Source: Clostridiales bacterium (GTDB lineage Bacteria; Bacillota; Clostridia; Oscillospirales; CAG-272). Taken from it: a stretch of DNA of 64,000 nt. Made by a program: the position numbers and the translations under genes. The notes under the pieces are model-generated. The model saw nothing but the letters and a program-made list of their open reading frames with translations. It searched no databases and had not been told where the DNA came from. Within the stretch, counting starts at the first letter, position 1. Each line of letters opens with the position of its first letter. The stretch covers positions 1 through 64,000 of the forward strand of contig JAAZIU010000019.1 in assembly GCA_012800735.1 (NCBI GenBank), given 5' to 3'. Below, piece by piece: positions 41,963-50,537 of the stretch.

Positions 41963-43741
41963 TTAATTCTGATTTTCCGTCTGCGCCGCCGCGCTGTTTT
42001 CCTTCCAATATTCGAAAATCGCATCGACGCACTTTTTGGGTTTCCGGTCTCTTGTGAACACGCCGTAAGGGCTGATATTTGAACCGAAGAAGACAGTGCC
42101 GTCCTCCGCTCTCTCCCATTCGTGGTCGGCGAAGTGCCAGATCGCGTATCCGGCGAGCCGTTTCTCCATCGCCCGCATATCGCAGAGCAGCGCGTCCCGC
42201 TGCTTTTCTTCGTCTTTAATGCCGTCGGGGAGTTTCCCGGTCGGATAGCCGAATTCGGTCACGACGACCGGCTTGCCGGGAAATTTTTCCCGGAATATAG
42301 CCATCTTTTCGTCCCAGAACGCGGCCGCGTGCAGGTCGTGTTCGGGGGTGATGTCGCCGGAGCCGGTAATACTGTTGTGATCCGTCGTGATATAGGCGTT
42401 GATGCAGATCACATCGTCATAGGTGAACAGCGAAGGAACGAGTTCTTTATCATACCACCAGCATCCCTGAGTAACGTGGGTAACAAGGCGGGAGCCGTCG
42501 AGCTGCTTTATATACCGTATCAGCGCGTCGTTCATAAGGCGGATTTCCGGGACGCCTTCGTTCGATTCGTTGCTGACCGACCAGAAGATGACGCTGGGAT
42601 GATTGAAATCCCTTTCTATCATTTCCTTCGCCGCGGTTTTTGCATTCAGAAACATCTGCGGCAGGGCGCGTCGGGTTTCCGATTCGTTATATTCTTTAAT
42701 CGCCACCATCGGCGCGTTGAGAGGTAATTCCGCAAGCACCGTAAGCCCGAGACGGTCGCAGATATCTAGCTCCTCCTCGCTGTGCGGATAATGGCAGAAC
42801 CGGACGAAGTTCGCCCCTATCTGCTTCATCATCCGGAAATCCCGCTCCGAGTTTTCGATATCCGCAGCGTTCATTTTTGCAGGGGAATCTTCATGGCGGT
42901 CAAAGCCGCGCAGCCGCAGCTCTTTCCCGTTCAGAAGGATTTTTCCGTCTTTTACGCATATATCCCGGACACCGAAGGAGATATCATAAGCGTCGGCTGT
43001 GTTTTCCGCCGTCATTACCGTTTTGCAGATATACATCGCGGGGCTTTCCGGCTCCCAAAGTTCGAAGGCATCGAGCGGAAACGCCGCTTCCGCCGCCGCT
43101 TCCGACATCGGAGGGACAGAGACGGAAGTTTGCGCGGAAAGCCCGTTTTTGGGACAGGTGTGCCGGATACGGACGGTCTTTGCAGTTTCGGCGCGATTTA
43201 CAACCTCTGTCACCATCTTAAGGCAGGTATCGGTTTTTACCGCTTTTACCGTATTGATATAACAAGCAGGGGTACTATATAGAGACACACCGCGTATGAT
43301 ACCGCCGTGACCCCGCCAGAAATGGCTCGGCGGCAGCATCCCCGGAATTATGCGGTTATTCACACGGACGCAAAGCAGATTTTCGCCGGTTTTGAAATAT
43401 TTCGATATCTCAAAACGGAAAGGCAGGTATCCGCCGACATGGGAGCCGACAGGCTGTTCGTTTATCCAGACATCTGCCCGGTAATTGACGGCGGCAAATT
43501 CCAGCCAGATAAGCGCAGCCTGTGTTTCATACAATGAAAAGGTTCTGCGGAACCAGACGGTGCCGCGATATCCGGTGCACTCCTGCGCCGCGCCTTCAAA
43601 GGTGCATGGTATTTGCGCTTCCCGCCAGAACGAAGTGTCACAGGATGCGAGCATATATCCCTTTTCCCCGCCTCTGTCGTCTTTGTCGGGCATGAATTTC
43701 CAAAGCCCGTTCAGGTCAAACACATTGTTTCTTTTTTTCAT
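41963..43741 (-). CDS. Glycoside hydrolase family 2 (beta-glucuronidase/galactosidase type)
   Basis: A 592-residue cytoplasmic enzyme with the GH2 order: sugar-binding jelly roll (about 1-165), immunoglobulin-like domain (170-265), TIM barrel (270-592). The acid/base Glu is in SVSNES (about residue 392) and the nucleophile in VVTEFGYP (about 496). Length and GVRDI-LNGKELRLRGFDRHEDS are most like bacterial beta-glucuronidases, but the beta-galactosidase alternative stays open. The ATG at 43741 is chosen for AGAGGA eight bases upstream; the frame is open nine codons further. Lies between the barrel protein and the esterase in one operon. Confidence 0.92.
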   Translation of the reverse strand: MKKRNNVFDLNGLWKFMPDKDDRGGEKGYMLASCDTSFWREAQIPCTFEGAAQECTGYRGTVWFRRTFSLYETQAALIWLEFAAVNYRADVWINEQPVGSHVGGYLPFRFEISKYFKTGENLLCVRVNNRIIPGMLPPSHFWRGHGGIIRGVSLYSTPACYINTVKAVKTDTCLKMVTEVVNRAETAKTVRIRHTCPKNGLSAQTSVSVPPMSEAAAEAAFPLDAFELWEPESPAMYICKTVMTAENTADAYDISFGVRDICVKDGKILLNGKELRLRGFDRHEDSPAKMNAADIENSERDFRMMKQIGANFVRFCHYPHSEEELDICDRLGLTVLAELPLNAPMVAIKEYNESETRRALPQMFLNAKTAAKEMIERDFNHPSVIFWSVSNESNEGVPEIRLMNDALIRYIKQLDGSRLVTHVTQGCWWYDKELVPSLFTYDDVICINAYITTDHNSITGSGDITPEHDLHAAAFWDEKMAIFREKFPGKPVVVTEFGYPTGKLPDGIKDEEKQRDALLCDMRAMEKRLAGYAIWHFADHEWERAEDGTVFFGSNISPYGVFTRDRKPKKCVDAIFEYWKENSAAAQTENQN

Positions 43742-43775
43742 TATCTTTTCCTCTGTCACGCGTGTCACGCGGTTT

Positions 43776-45674
43776 TTATTGTCCGGATGAGTCTTTTTCG
43801 GGAAAGATGTCCATCAGCATCATCCCCATCAGGATTTCCGATACCGTCCAGCCGGATTCGCAGCAGTTCGCCGCCCAACCCACATCATGCGGGCAGCCGT
43901 AGGCTTCTTCAAGGTCCATATCAAAAGCCCGGCACCAGGCGCCGTCTATCAGGGGATTCGCCGAATACATCTGAGTGCGCAGGTAGAAGGTGATTACGTT
44001 TTTCCACAGATCATAGAAATACAAGTCGTTCGTGGCATAATAAGCGTAAGCAAACCCGATCGGCAGCCAATTCATCGAGTAAAGCGAGTCGGTAACCGGG
44101 TCGCCGTTTTCGGTCAGCAGCGAACATTCGCCGGTCGACTCCCGGCTGCAGGACGCCTTGTAGCCGGTGTCCCACTCCCGGTACCCGCCGAAAGGATGCC
44201 GGTGTTTTTCAAGGTCATGCGTCACTCTGAAAAGTAATTCCTTGTGTTTTTCCTCTCCGGTCGCGTCATACAGCGCGGCGAGCGGGAAGATCAGGCGGCA
44301 CATTTCCTGCGTTTCGCTCTGCTCCCGGCGGGTTTCCGGGTAAAGCGACATAATAGTTTCAAGCCCCTTCCGGGCGGTTTCGAGGTACTCGGTTTTGCCG
44401 CACTTTTTGTAAGCCAGCAGCAACGCCGCAAGATAATACGCGGTATAATGAGCGCTCGGCAGGCCGTGTTCGCTTTCTCTTATCTCTTCAAGCTTTCGCA
44501 CGTCGAGATTCCAGATGTCATATCGCGCGTGCGGCAGCCCGTCGCGGCAGGTGACGCTTACGAGGAAATCAAGGCAGGAGCAGATGTCGGCGAAAAACCG
44601 CTCGTCGTCCATATAAAGCGCGCCCAGCAGCGCGGGGAAAACAGCTCTTGCAACATCGTCGGGATAGCAGACATTCCAGGCGTCATAGCTCCAGCGCATC
44701 ATGCCGTAAAACGGATCCTTTCGGATAACAAATACTTCGTGCATAAATTTCCGGATATTCTCCGCGATGCCGATGTGATATTTGTCTCCGGTCAGATGGC
44801 CGTACATATAAAACGCGCCGGCGGCTTCGCCGCAGCAGTCGTTTCTGACGGTATCTGCCGTCAGTTGCGCCCCGTCGGGCAGAATGTTGTGCCGGACACC
44901 TTCGCGAATTCCGCCGCAGCCTCCGTCGACAAGGAAGCCGCGAAGCCAGCGGATGCCGTTTTCGACCGCCGTCTTTCTTGCGTCTTCCCAAGCGGCGGGG
45001 TCATTCAGATCCGCGTCGGTTCCGTATCGCACGACCGGTTCCGGCATATACCGGGGTTCGCTGTCCGTCAAAAACCGGCAGATGTATTTCACCAGCTTTT
45101 CCCAGTTGCCACGCGGGGCGAATCTTGCCTTGTTGAAATTCCGCATATTGAACAGCGCCCAGAGGATGTTGTCGCCGATTTTAAACATGCCGGGTCTGCT
45201 GTTTTTCAGGATTTCTTCGGGAGCCGCGTCGGTATGCGTATGCGCGATGATCTGTTCTTTAAAGACGAGCAGCGGCGTCGTCCCCGGCACCGAAAACCAG
45301 GGGGTTATGAGCTGCCCGGCTTCATCGTCTAAAAGATTCCCCGTTCTGAGTCCGGGGATTCCCTCTCCGCTGTCCGGCGCCAGATATATCAGCCGGCTGC
45401 GGGTCGTGTCGACGGGACCGGCGGAATAGATCGAGCGGAAGGAGCCGATGGATTCAAGGAAAATCCTTTTCCCCCGGTCCGCTTCATTTTCCAGCTTCAG
45501 GCGCAGGCGGGCGTCAAGCGTCATGCCGCCGTCGCCGAATACGCAGAATGCGTCATATCCGCAGATATCGGCTCTTATCGCCTCGTCAAATGACAAGGTT
45601 TTCGTCTCCGCGGGACAGCTGCGCAGCACGTCCGCAAGGTCGCAGGATTCGTTTGTAATAATGAGAAGCTTCAT
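43776..45674 (-). CDS. Uncharacterised alpha-helical-barrel protein, putative glycosidase
   Basis: A 632-residue cytoplasmic protein of a family I cannot name. Residues 1-200 form a GATase-like/flavodoxin-like alpha/beta domain with CVFGDGGMT. Residues about 210-620 are helix pairs that read like an (alpha/alpha)6 toroid: VENGIRWLRGFLVDGGCGGIRE, DCCGEAAGAFYMYGHLTGD, DDERFFADICSCLDFLV, and WDTGYK. Many Trp, Asp and Glu in loops suggest carbohydrate binding. Conserved catalytic acids cannot be assigned. Located at the head of the GH2-esterase operon and facing an AraC regulator, it probably acts on the same glycan. Confidence 0.68.
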   Translation of the reverse strand: MKLLIITNESCDLADVLRSCPAETKTLSFDEAIRADICGYDAFCVFGDGGMTLDARLRLKLENEADRGKRIFLESIGSFRSIYSAGPVDTTRSRLIYLAPDSGEGIPGLRTGNLLDDEAGQLITPWFSVPGTTPLLVFKEQIIAHTHTDAAPEEILKNSRPGMFKIGDNILWALFNMRNFNKARFAPRGNWEKLVKYICRFLTDSEPRYMPEPVVRYGTDADLNDPAAWEDARKTAVENGIRWLRGFLVDGGCGGIREGVRHNILPDGAQLTADTVRNDCCGEAAGAFYMYGHLTGDKYHIGIAENIRKFMHEVFVIRKDPFYGMMRWSYDAWNVCYPDDVARAVFPALLGALYMDDERFFADICSCLDFLVSVTCRDGLPHARYDIWNLDVRKLEEIRESEHGLPSAHYTAYYLAALLLAYKKCGKTEYLETARKGLETIMSLYPETRREQSETQEMCRLIFPLAALYDATGEEKHKELLFRVTHDLEKHRHPFGGYREWDTGYKASCSRESTGECSLLTENGDPVTDSLYSMNWLPIGFAYAYYATNDLYFYDLWKNVITFYLRTQMYSANPLIDGAWCRAFDMDLEEAYGCPHDVGWAANCCESGWTVSEILMGMMLMDIFPEKDSSGQ

Positions 45675-45719
45675 GGTGTTTATTCCCCCTCATTTTCGTT
45701 TATTTTATGTCCCGAATAC

Positions 45720-45748
45720 ATCTTATCAAAATCGCGGTTTTATGTCAA
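45720..45748 (-). promoter_or_regulatory. Promoter of the barrel-GH2-esterase operon
   Basis: Minus strand TTGACA (45743-45748), 17 bases, TAAGAT (45720-45725), 46 bases before the start at 45674; a likely target of the divergent AraC protein. Confidence 0.8.
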
Positions 45749-45874
45749 TACCTGCGGCAGATATTTTTCTTTTTACAATACTTTATTAAAACGGACAATA
45801 TTATTTTTGCCGGAATGTGATATAATGACGTTATCAACATACCGTTTCCGCGCAATCCGAAAGAAGGTGTCATT

Positions 45875-46867
45875 TTGGAGAATTTCTCAAAACAGACCCC
45901 GGCGCCGTTAAGTCAAATCTCCCCGGACAGATGGTTTACTCTGATAAGCGGGATCGACAGCACAAATGAGCAGTTTCTGCACCGGCAATCCGATTATGAG
46001 ATACAGTATATCGTGTCCGGTCAGGGTTACATAACCGTAAACGGAAAAAAACTCTTTCTTTCCGCCGGGGACTATGTGATTCTGACCCCGAACGACCGGC
46101 ATTCTCTTAAACCCAAAGGCGGGATCCGTTTTTACTCCCTTGAGTTTTCGGTGCAGGATTATTCATCCGGTTATCCGTTATATGAGGAGCTCAGAAATGT
46201 GCTTCGACGGCGAGATGAAGTTCCTGCGGTCAGCTACAACAACATTATGCTGAAATCACTGTTTGAAAATCTGCTGAAAGAATGGCAGGAGCGCAGACCG
46301 ATGTATATCATTCAGATCACGCTTCTGTTTCAGCAGATCCTGCTTCAGTACTGCAGAGATTATCATTCCGAGACGGATGCCGGAAATCCGGAAGGGCAGG
46401 AAGGCGACGAGATACTGGATGCTTTCCTTTCCTTCATCAGCGCATATATGGACGATCCGAACGTGCTTGCCTTGTTTGAAAAGAATTACGGATATAACCG
46501 CGCTGCTCTCACACAACTGGCAAAGCGGAAATTCGGCAAGACGGCATTTCAGCTGTATACCGAAAAACGTTTTGAATACGCGCTCAGCCTGCTTTTCGAA
46601 GGACGGAGCTCTGTCACCGATATCGCCGGAAAATGCGGTTTTTCTTCAGTTGCGGCTTTTAGCAAGGCATTCAAGCAGTATTTCGGTATGAGTCCGTCGC
46701 GATATATGCAGATGCACGAACCGCCGGACAGGGAAATACGCGATGATATTTATCTGGATTTCAGTCTGTGTTCTTCTCTGAACAGCGGAGCGATGTTTCC
46801 GAAAACCGCCCCGCGCGAGTCGGAAAACGCCGTCGAATACAAAAACCCGAAGCTGCAGCTGCTATGA
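45875..46867 (+). CDS. AraC-family transcriptional regulator
   Basis: A 330-residue protein starting at TTG (AAGAAGGTG upstream). Residues about 20-130 form a cupin sugar-sensing domain (YEIQYIVSGQGYITVNGKKLFLSAGDYVILTPNDRHSLKP). Residues 195-290 hold two AraC helix-turn-helix motifs: YNRAALTQLAKRKFGKTAFQLYTEKR and SVTDIAGKCGFSSVAAFSKAFKQYFGMSPSRYMQM, the second nearly canonical. It lies back to back with the operon of the helical barrel protein, GH2 and esterase and is presumably its activator in response to a breakdown sugar. A 40-residue variable tail follows the DNA-binding domain. Confidence 0.9.
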   Translation: MENFSKQTPAPLSQISPDRWFTLISGIDSTNEQFLHRQSDYEIQYIVSGQGYITVNGKKLFLSAGDYVILTPNDRHSLKPKGGIRFYSLEFSVQDYSSGYPLYEELRNVLRRRDEVPAVSYNNIMLKSLFENLLKEWQERRPMYIIQITLLFQQILLQYCRDYHSETDAGNPEGQEGDEILDAFLSFISAYMDDPNVLALFEKNYGYNRAALTQLAKRKFGKTAFQLYTEKRFEYALSLLFEGRSSVTDIAGKCGFSSVAAFSKAFKQYFGMSPSRYMQMHEPPDREIRDDIYLDFSLCSSLNSGAMFPKTAPRESENAVEYKNPKLQLL

Positions 46868-47049
46868 ACGCAGACGCCGGGGATTTGTCCTCCGGAATCG
46901 GTTTGTTTTCCGGCTGAAGCCCAATTGTTTTTCCCGGGCGCCGCCGATACAGAAAAGCTGCAGCTTCTTCGGCGGGATGATTGCCTTTTCGGCATTTCTG
47001 CTCTTCATCCTTTTCTTTGCAGCTGCAGCGTTTTATTGCTGATAACCGG

Positions 47050-47383
47050 TCAGTTAAACAGTTTTTCCAAAAATCCGGACATCGGTCCGTTAAACTCCTC
47101 CCGACGGATATACAGAATCGGTCCCCGAACCGGCGGATATCCCTGCTGATCTCCGACGTGATAATCGGCGTATGTCTTGCCGTCCTCCTCCCAGATATAT
47201 ATGTCGGATGCGTTGATGACCTTATATTGCCTTTTTTCCTCCGGAATTTTGTTTTTCATGACGTCATCCGAGGCGGGGGACAGTATCGGGTTATGCGGGC
47301 TGTCTTCCCCTGAAAAACAGCGTTGTCGTTTTGCAAAGCCAGTCCTGTCTGACGGCAGTCGGAATCAGAATATTGTTTGCCAT
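47050..47383 (-). pseudogene. Small gene split by an extra base in a T5 run (two frames of one 110-residue protein)
   Basis: From the ATG at 47383 (ten bases after the stop of the sugar-binding gene, AAAGAAG upstream) the frame reads 30 codons and stops at 47291. The downstream frame to 47050 encodes KRQYKVINASDIYIWEEDGK and beyond, an unremarkable folded-looking protein lacking a good start of its own. Counting one T less in the T5 run (A5 on the plus strand at 47313-47317) gives one uninterrupted 110-residue protein over the whole span. The family is not recognised. Could be a genuine inactivation, a phase-variable tract or an assembly indel. Confidence 0.6.
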
Positions 47384-47393
47384 AAGTTCTTCT

Positions 47394-48896
47394 TTACGGG
47401 GCGCCGGCTTCGGTATATGCTTCGATGAGAGCTTCGATATCGGCTTCAAATTTCGGCTGTATTGATTCCATGTCGGAAACGAAGGTGTTTGTTTTTGTCT
47501 TCGCAATATCGTAAATTTTGATGTAGAAGTCGCCTAAAGCCAGAACGAGGCCGATATCATATATCTTTTCCCGGATGGCGATTCTCACCATTTCTTCGCT
47601 TTCGATGTCCCGGAGATTGCGGTTCATAACCACTTTCTGAATTACCGTTTCGGTAACGGTATCGACCGAATAATATCCCATCACGTTCAGAATTGCGCCG
47701 GTCCGGTCCGGATTTTCCGATGTGACCGGCACGGCATAGGTTGAAGCCCACATCGAACCGCTCGAATAGTATTTTTCCTGTTTTTCGTCCAGTTTGGGAA
47801 AGGGGATAACGCCGAATCCGTCTTCCATCTGATTGCGCAGGCTCTCGAGAGAACCGATCGCGATGCCGCAATACATAAACTGATCATTGCCGAACATATT
47901 CCTCGCTCCGGAATAATCGGAAGCCAGGTCATATTCGGTAACGACAACTCCGGGATTTACGATCAGCTTATCGAAAATGGCGTTAAACACGGTGGTCATT
48001 TTTTCCGGCTGATATGTATAGGCGAACCGCGGAATCCCCTCTTCGTCGATAACGGCGGACGGCGCATTCATGGTTATCATGAATTCCAGATAATTTCCCA
48101 CCCCTACGCTGAGTCCGTAACTGTCGTTTCTGTCCATGATCCCGTCGCCGTTAAGATCATTATAAGCCAGAGCCATGTTTTCCACCATCATGTCAAGAGT
48201 CCATCCGCCGTTTTTTACGATTTCGTAAGGCTGCTCAAGACCGTAGTCGCCGTGCAGTTTCTTGCTGAAAACCATAATCTGGGTCGTACAGTCGTCGTCA
48301 AAGCAGATGTCCCCCGTTGCGAAAAACTGCTTTTTTCCCATGAAGGAGAAGGATTCGTTTACCCCTTTGTCCCACCAGGGATTATCCAGACAAAAGGAAT
48401 CGATTTCCCGGATATTGAGCAGCCCCTGCTGCTGAACGAGCCAGTAATTATAGCGGAGGTAGTTGCATATCGCGTCGTATGTCGTGTCGCCTGCCTGAAC
48501 CAGGTTCATTATGTAGTTGTTGAATGTAGTGGCTTCACTGGGATTGATGAATGTCCCTTTGATCGTGATGTCCAGCCGTTCTTCGGTCAGCCGGTTCCGC
48601 TCATAGACCGCCGAGCTGATGAAGGATGTCTCGCTGTCTTCGAATGAGTAGTAAACTTCGTTTCCCATGCCGTAGGAGCCGCCGGTCATATACGCTATGT
48701 TGAACTCTTCCCCGGTGAATTTCTCATCGGTGATTTTGACAGGCGTTTCCGTCTCCTGAACAGCCGATGTTTCATCCGCCGCGGTCTCCTGCTTTTCGGC
48801 ATCCTTTGACGCGCAGGAAGACAAAACCGTAACGAACACGGCGAAAAGCAGAATGAGGGCTGTCAGCTGTTTCGGACTGATTGCGGTTTTCTTCAT
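47394..48896 (-). CDS. Extracellular sugar-binding lipoprotein (ABC type), second orphan
   Basis: A 500-residue exported lipoprotein. The ATG at 48896 has AAGGAAG upstream and begins a clean signal peptide with lipobox LSSC (Cys28); an acidic Thr/Glu linker follows. The body has DNPWWDKGVNESF and the EF-hand-like DLNGDGIMDRNDSYG (247-261), both shared with the other orphan binding protein. No permease genes are adjacent. The frame is open 96 bases further upstream without signal-peptide character, so that start is rejected. A small broken gene follows on the same message. Confidence 0.87.
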   Translation of the reverse strand: MKKTAISPKQLTALILLFAVFVTVLSSCASKDAEKQETAADETSAVQETETPVKITDEKFTGEEFNIAYMTGGSYGMGNEVYYSFEDSETSFISSAVYERNRLTEERLDITIKGTFINPSEATTFNNYIMNLVQAGDTTYDAICNYLRYNYWLVQQQGLLNIREIDSFCLDNPWWDKGVNESFSFMGKKQFFATGDICFDDDCTTQIMVFSKKLHGDYGLEQPYEIVKNGGWTLDMMVENMALAYNDLNGDGIMDRNDSYGLSVGVGNYLEFMITMNAPSAVIDEEGIPRFAYTYQPEKMTTVFNAIFDKLIVNPGVVVTEYDLASDYSGARNMFGNDQFMYCGIAIGSLESLRNQMEDGFGVIPFPKLDEKQEKYYSSGSMWASTYAVPVTSENPDRTGAILNVMGYYSVDTVTETVIQKVVMNRNLRDIESEEMVRIAIREKIYDIGLVLALGDFYIKIYDIAKTKTNTFVSDMESIQPKFEADIEALIEAYTEAGAP

Positions 48897-48963
48897 GATT
48901 CGCTTCCTTTCTCTGTGTTTTGCACAAAACATAACCAAAATGTGATGAACTGCCGTCATCTTA

Positions 48964-48992
48964 ATTATAGGAGACATATCACTGATAATCAA
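48964..48992 (-). promoter_or_regulatory. Promoter for the second sugar-binding lipoprotein gene
   Basis: Minus strand TTGATT (48987-48992), 17 bases, TATAAT (48964-48969), 68 bases before the start at 48896. Confidence 0.75.
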
Positions 48993-49172
48993 CCCTTAAA
49001 TCAGCAAAATATTATTTTGGACAACTCAAATGCAATATTGACAACATTAATATCTGTTACGCATGGCATAATCCTTTACGTGACCCGCGTATCTTTTGCC
49101 GGTTCATCCCCTGCTGGCACGGCAATCAAAAAACATATCGGATATTATATGGAGTTATAAGGAGATATCATC

Positions 49173-50192
49173 ATGCTTACAAAAGACGAAGTCCGCGCCG
49201 CGATTCGCTTCGGATATCCGCCCCGCCCGCCGCGCGCGTTCACGAAATGGTGGGGAGAAGGGCTTTGGGAACAATACGGAGATAAGCTCTCCCGCTTTGA
49301 CAAATACGAGGAAGACGTCGTCGTCGTTCCTTTCCCGATGCCGGCGCGAACTCCCCGCGACGACGGCTTTTACTGGCGGCTCCCGCAGATCGACCGCGAA
49401 GGCAAATTCGCCCACGACTCAAATGCAACATTGCCCGACTGGGCCGACCTTCCGGCGATGCTGGCGGAGCTGCCGGACACCGGCGCGCCGGGAATTTTCG
49501 ACGACGCAAAGCGCGTCGCCGAGAAAGCAAGAGCCGAAGGAAAGTATGTCCTGATTCACCACTGGTCATATCTGTACGAGCAGATATGGGGTTTCCGCGG
49601 GATGGAAAACCTGCTGATGGATTACTATGACAATCCCGACGAAGTCCACGCGCTGCACCGCGCCGTCGCCGATACCGAAAATAAGCTGCTCCTCCGCGCC
49701 ATCCGCGAAGTCGCTCCCGACGGATATATGATAAGCGACGACCTCGGCTCGCAGCGGGCGCTGATGATGAGCCCCGCGATGTTCCGCGAGTTCATAAAGC
49801 CGTATTACAAGGAAACGTGGGGGATCGCGAAGGAGCACGACGTCGACGTCTGGCTCCACACCTGCGGCTGCGTCACCGAAATCATCGGCGACCTCATCGA
49901 ATGCGGGCTGTCGGTTTTGCACCCGATACAGAAACATACCATGGACTGGGACGAAGTTGCAAGGGACTGGAAGGGCAAAATCACCTTCTGGGTCGGCATG
50001 GATGTTCAGGACACGCTTATCAACGGCGCGCCGGAAGACGTCCGCCGGGAAGTACGCCTGATGCGCGACACCTTCGACTCGCCGGAAGGCGGATTCATCT
50101 ACGCGGCGGGGAACGGGATAGTAGGCGGCACTCCGATAGAGAATATAGAAGCGTTTCTGAATGAGATATTGGTGTATGGGAATGATTTGTGA
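49173..50192 (+). CDS. URO-D family protein (uroporphyrinogen decarboxylase/methyltransferase type)
   Basis: A 339-residue TIM-barrel protein of the URO-D superfamily. The LHTCGCV segment (about 228-234), His-x-Cys, is the zinc-binding feature of the methyltransferase branch (MtaA/CmuA, cobalamin-linked) rather than of true HemE, which uses an N-terminal Arg-rich motif absent here. GDxMDVQDTLINGAP near 270 is also typical. Such proteins commonly lie in gut Clostridia polysaccharide clusters with unknown substrate; demethylation of methoxylated sugars or aromatics is a hypothesis. AAGGAG lies 9 bases before the ATG. A terminator is 26 bases downstream. Confidence 0.83.
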   Translation: MLTKDEVRAAIRFGYPPRPPRAFTKWWGEGLWEQYGDKLSRFDKYEEDVVVVPFPMPARTPRDDGFYWRLPQIDREGKFAHDSNATLPDWADLPAMLAELPDTGAPGIFDDAKRVAEKARAEGKYVLIHHWSYLYEQIWGFRGMENLLMDYYDNPDEVHALHRAVADTENKLLLRAIREVAPDGYMISDDLGSQRALMMSPAMFREFIKPYYKETWGIAKEHDVDVWLHTCGCVTEIIGDLIECGLSVLHPIQKHTMDWDEVARDWKGKITFWVGMDVQDTLINGAPEDVRREVRLMRDTFDSPEGGFIYAAGNGIVGGTPIENIEAFLNEILVYGNDL

Positions 50193-50217
50193 TTTCATTT
50201 GACTGAAATAAAAACAG

Positions 50218-50258
50218 GCAAGGCAACCAACGATAATCAGAGCGCCTTGCTTTTTTGT
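50218..50258 (+). terminator. Terminator after the URO-D family gene
   Basis: GCAAGGC (50218-50224) pairs with GCCTTGC (50244-50250), followed by six T (50251-50256). Confidence 0.9.
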
Positions 50259-50325
50259 TTGACATTTTAATTCTTTGTCCTAAAACACAAGAAACAGCCG
50301 TTAATAAAACGACTGTTTTTCTGTC

Positions 50326-50410
<85 letters not shown>

Positions 50411-50419
50411 GTGAAGTAC

Positions 50420-50448
50420 ATTATACCACTTTCGCCGGAGTTTGTCAA
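50420..50448 (-). promoter_or_regulatory. Consensus promoter for tRNA-Leu
   Basis: Minus strand TTGACA (50443-50448), 17 bases, TATAAT (50420-50425), nine bases from the tRNA 5' end: both boxes exact. Confidence 0.9.
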
Positions 50449-50466
50449 GGGGTATTTTGAAAAAAC

Positions 50467-50487
50467 GCCTGAAAAGCGATTTCAGGC
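50467..50487 (-). terminator. Terminator after the methyltransferase-DUF3795 gene
   Basis: GCCTGAAA (50467-50474) pairs with TTTCAGGC (50480-50487); on the minus strand a G and five T (50461-50465) follow. Confidence 0.85.
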
Positions 50488-50537
50488 AGATTCCGCGTGC
50501 TTGTCTGAAACTTTGTTAAAGCTGCAAAAATGCCGGT

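Noticed and set aside
44244-45332. Plus-strand frame of 362 codons
   Set aside because: Antisense to the helical-barrel gene; no ribosome site or recognisable domain.
46868-47049. Hairpin-like GCTGCAGC repeats between AraC and the broken small gene
   Set aside because: The palindromes are short, lack a T-run and give no clear stem; no terminator was called.
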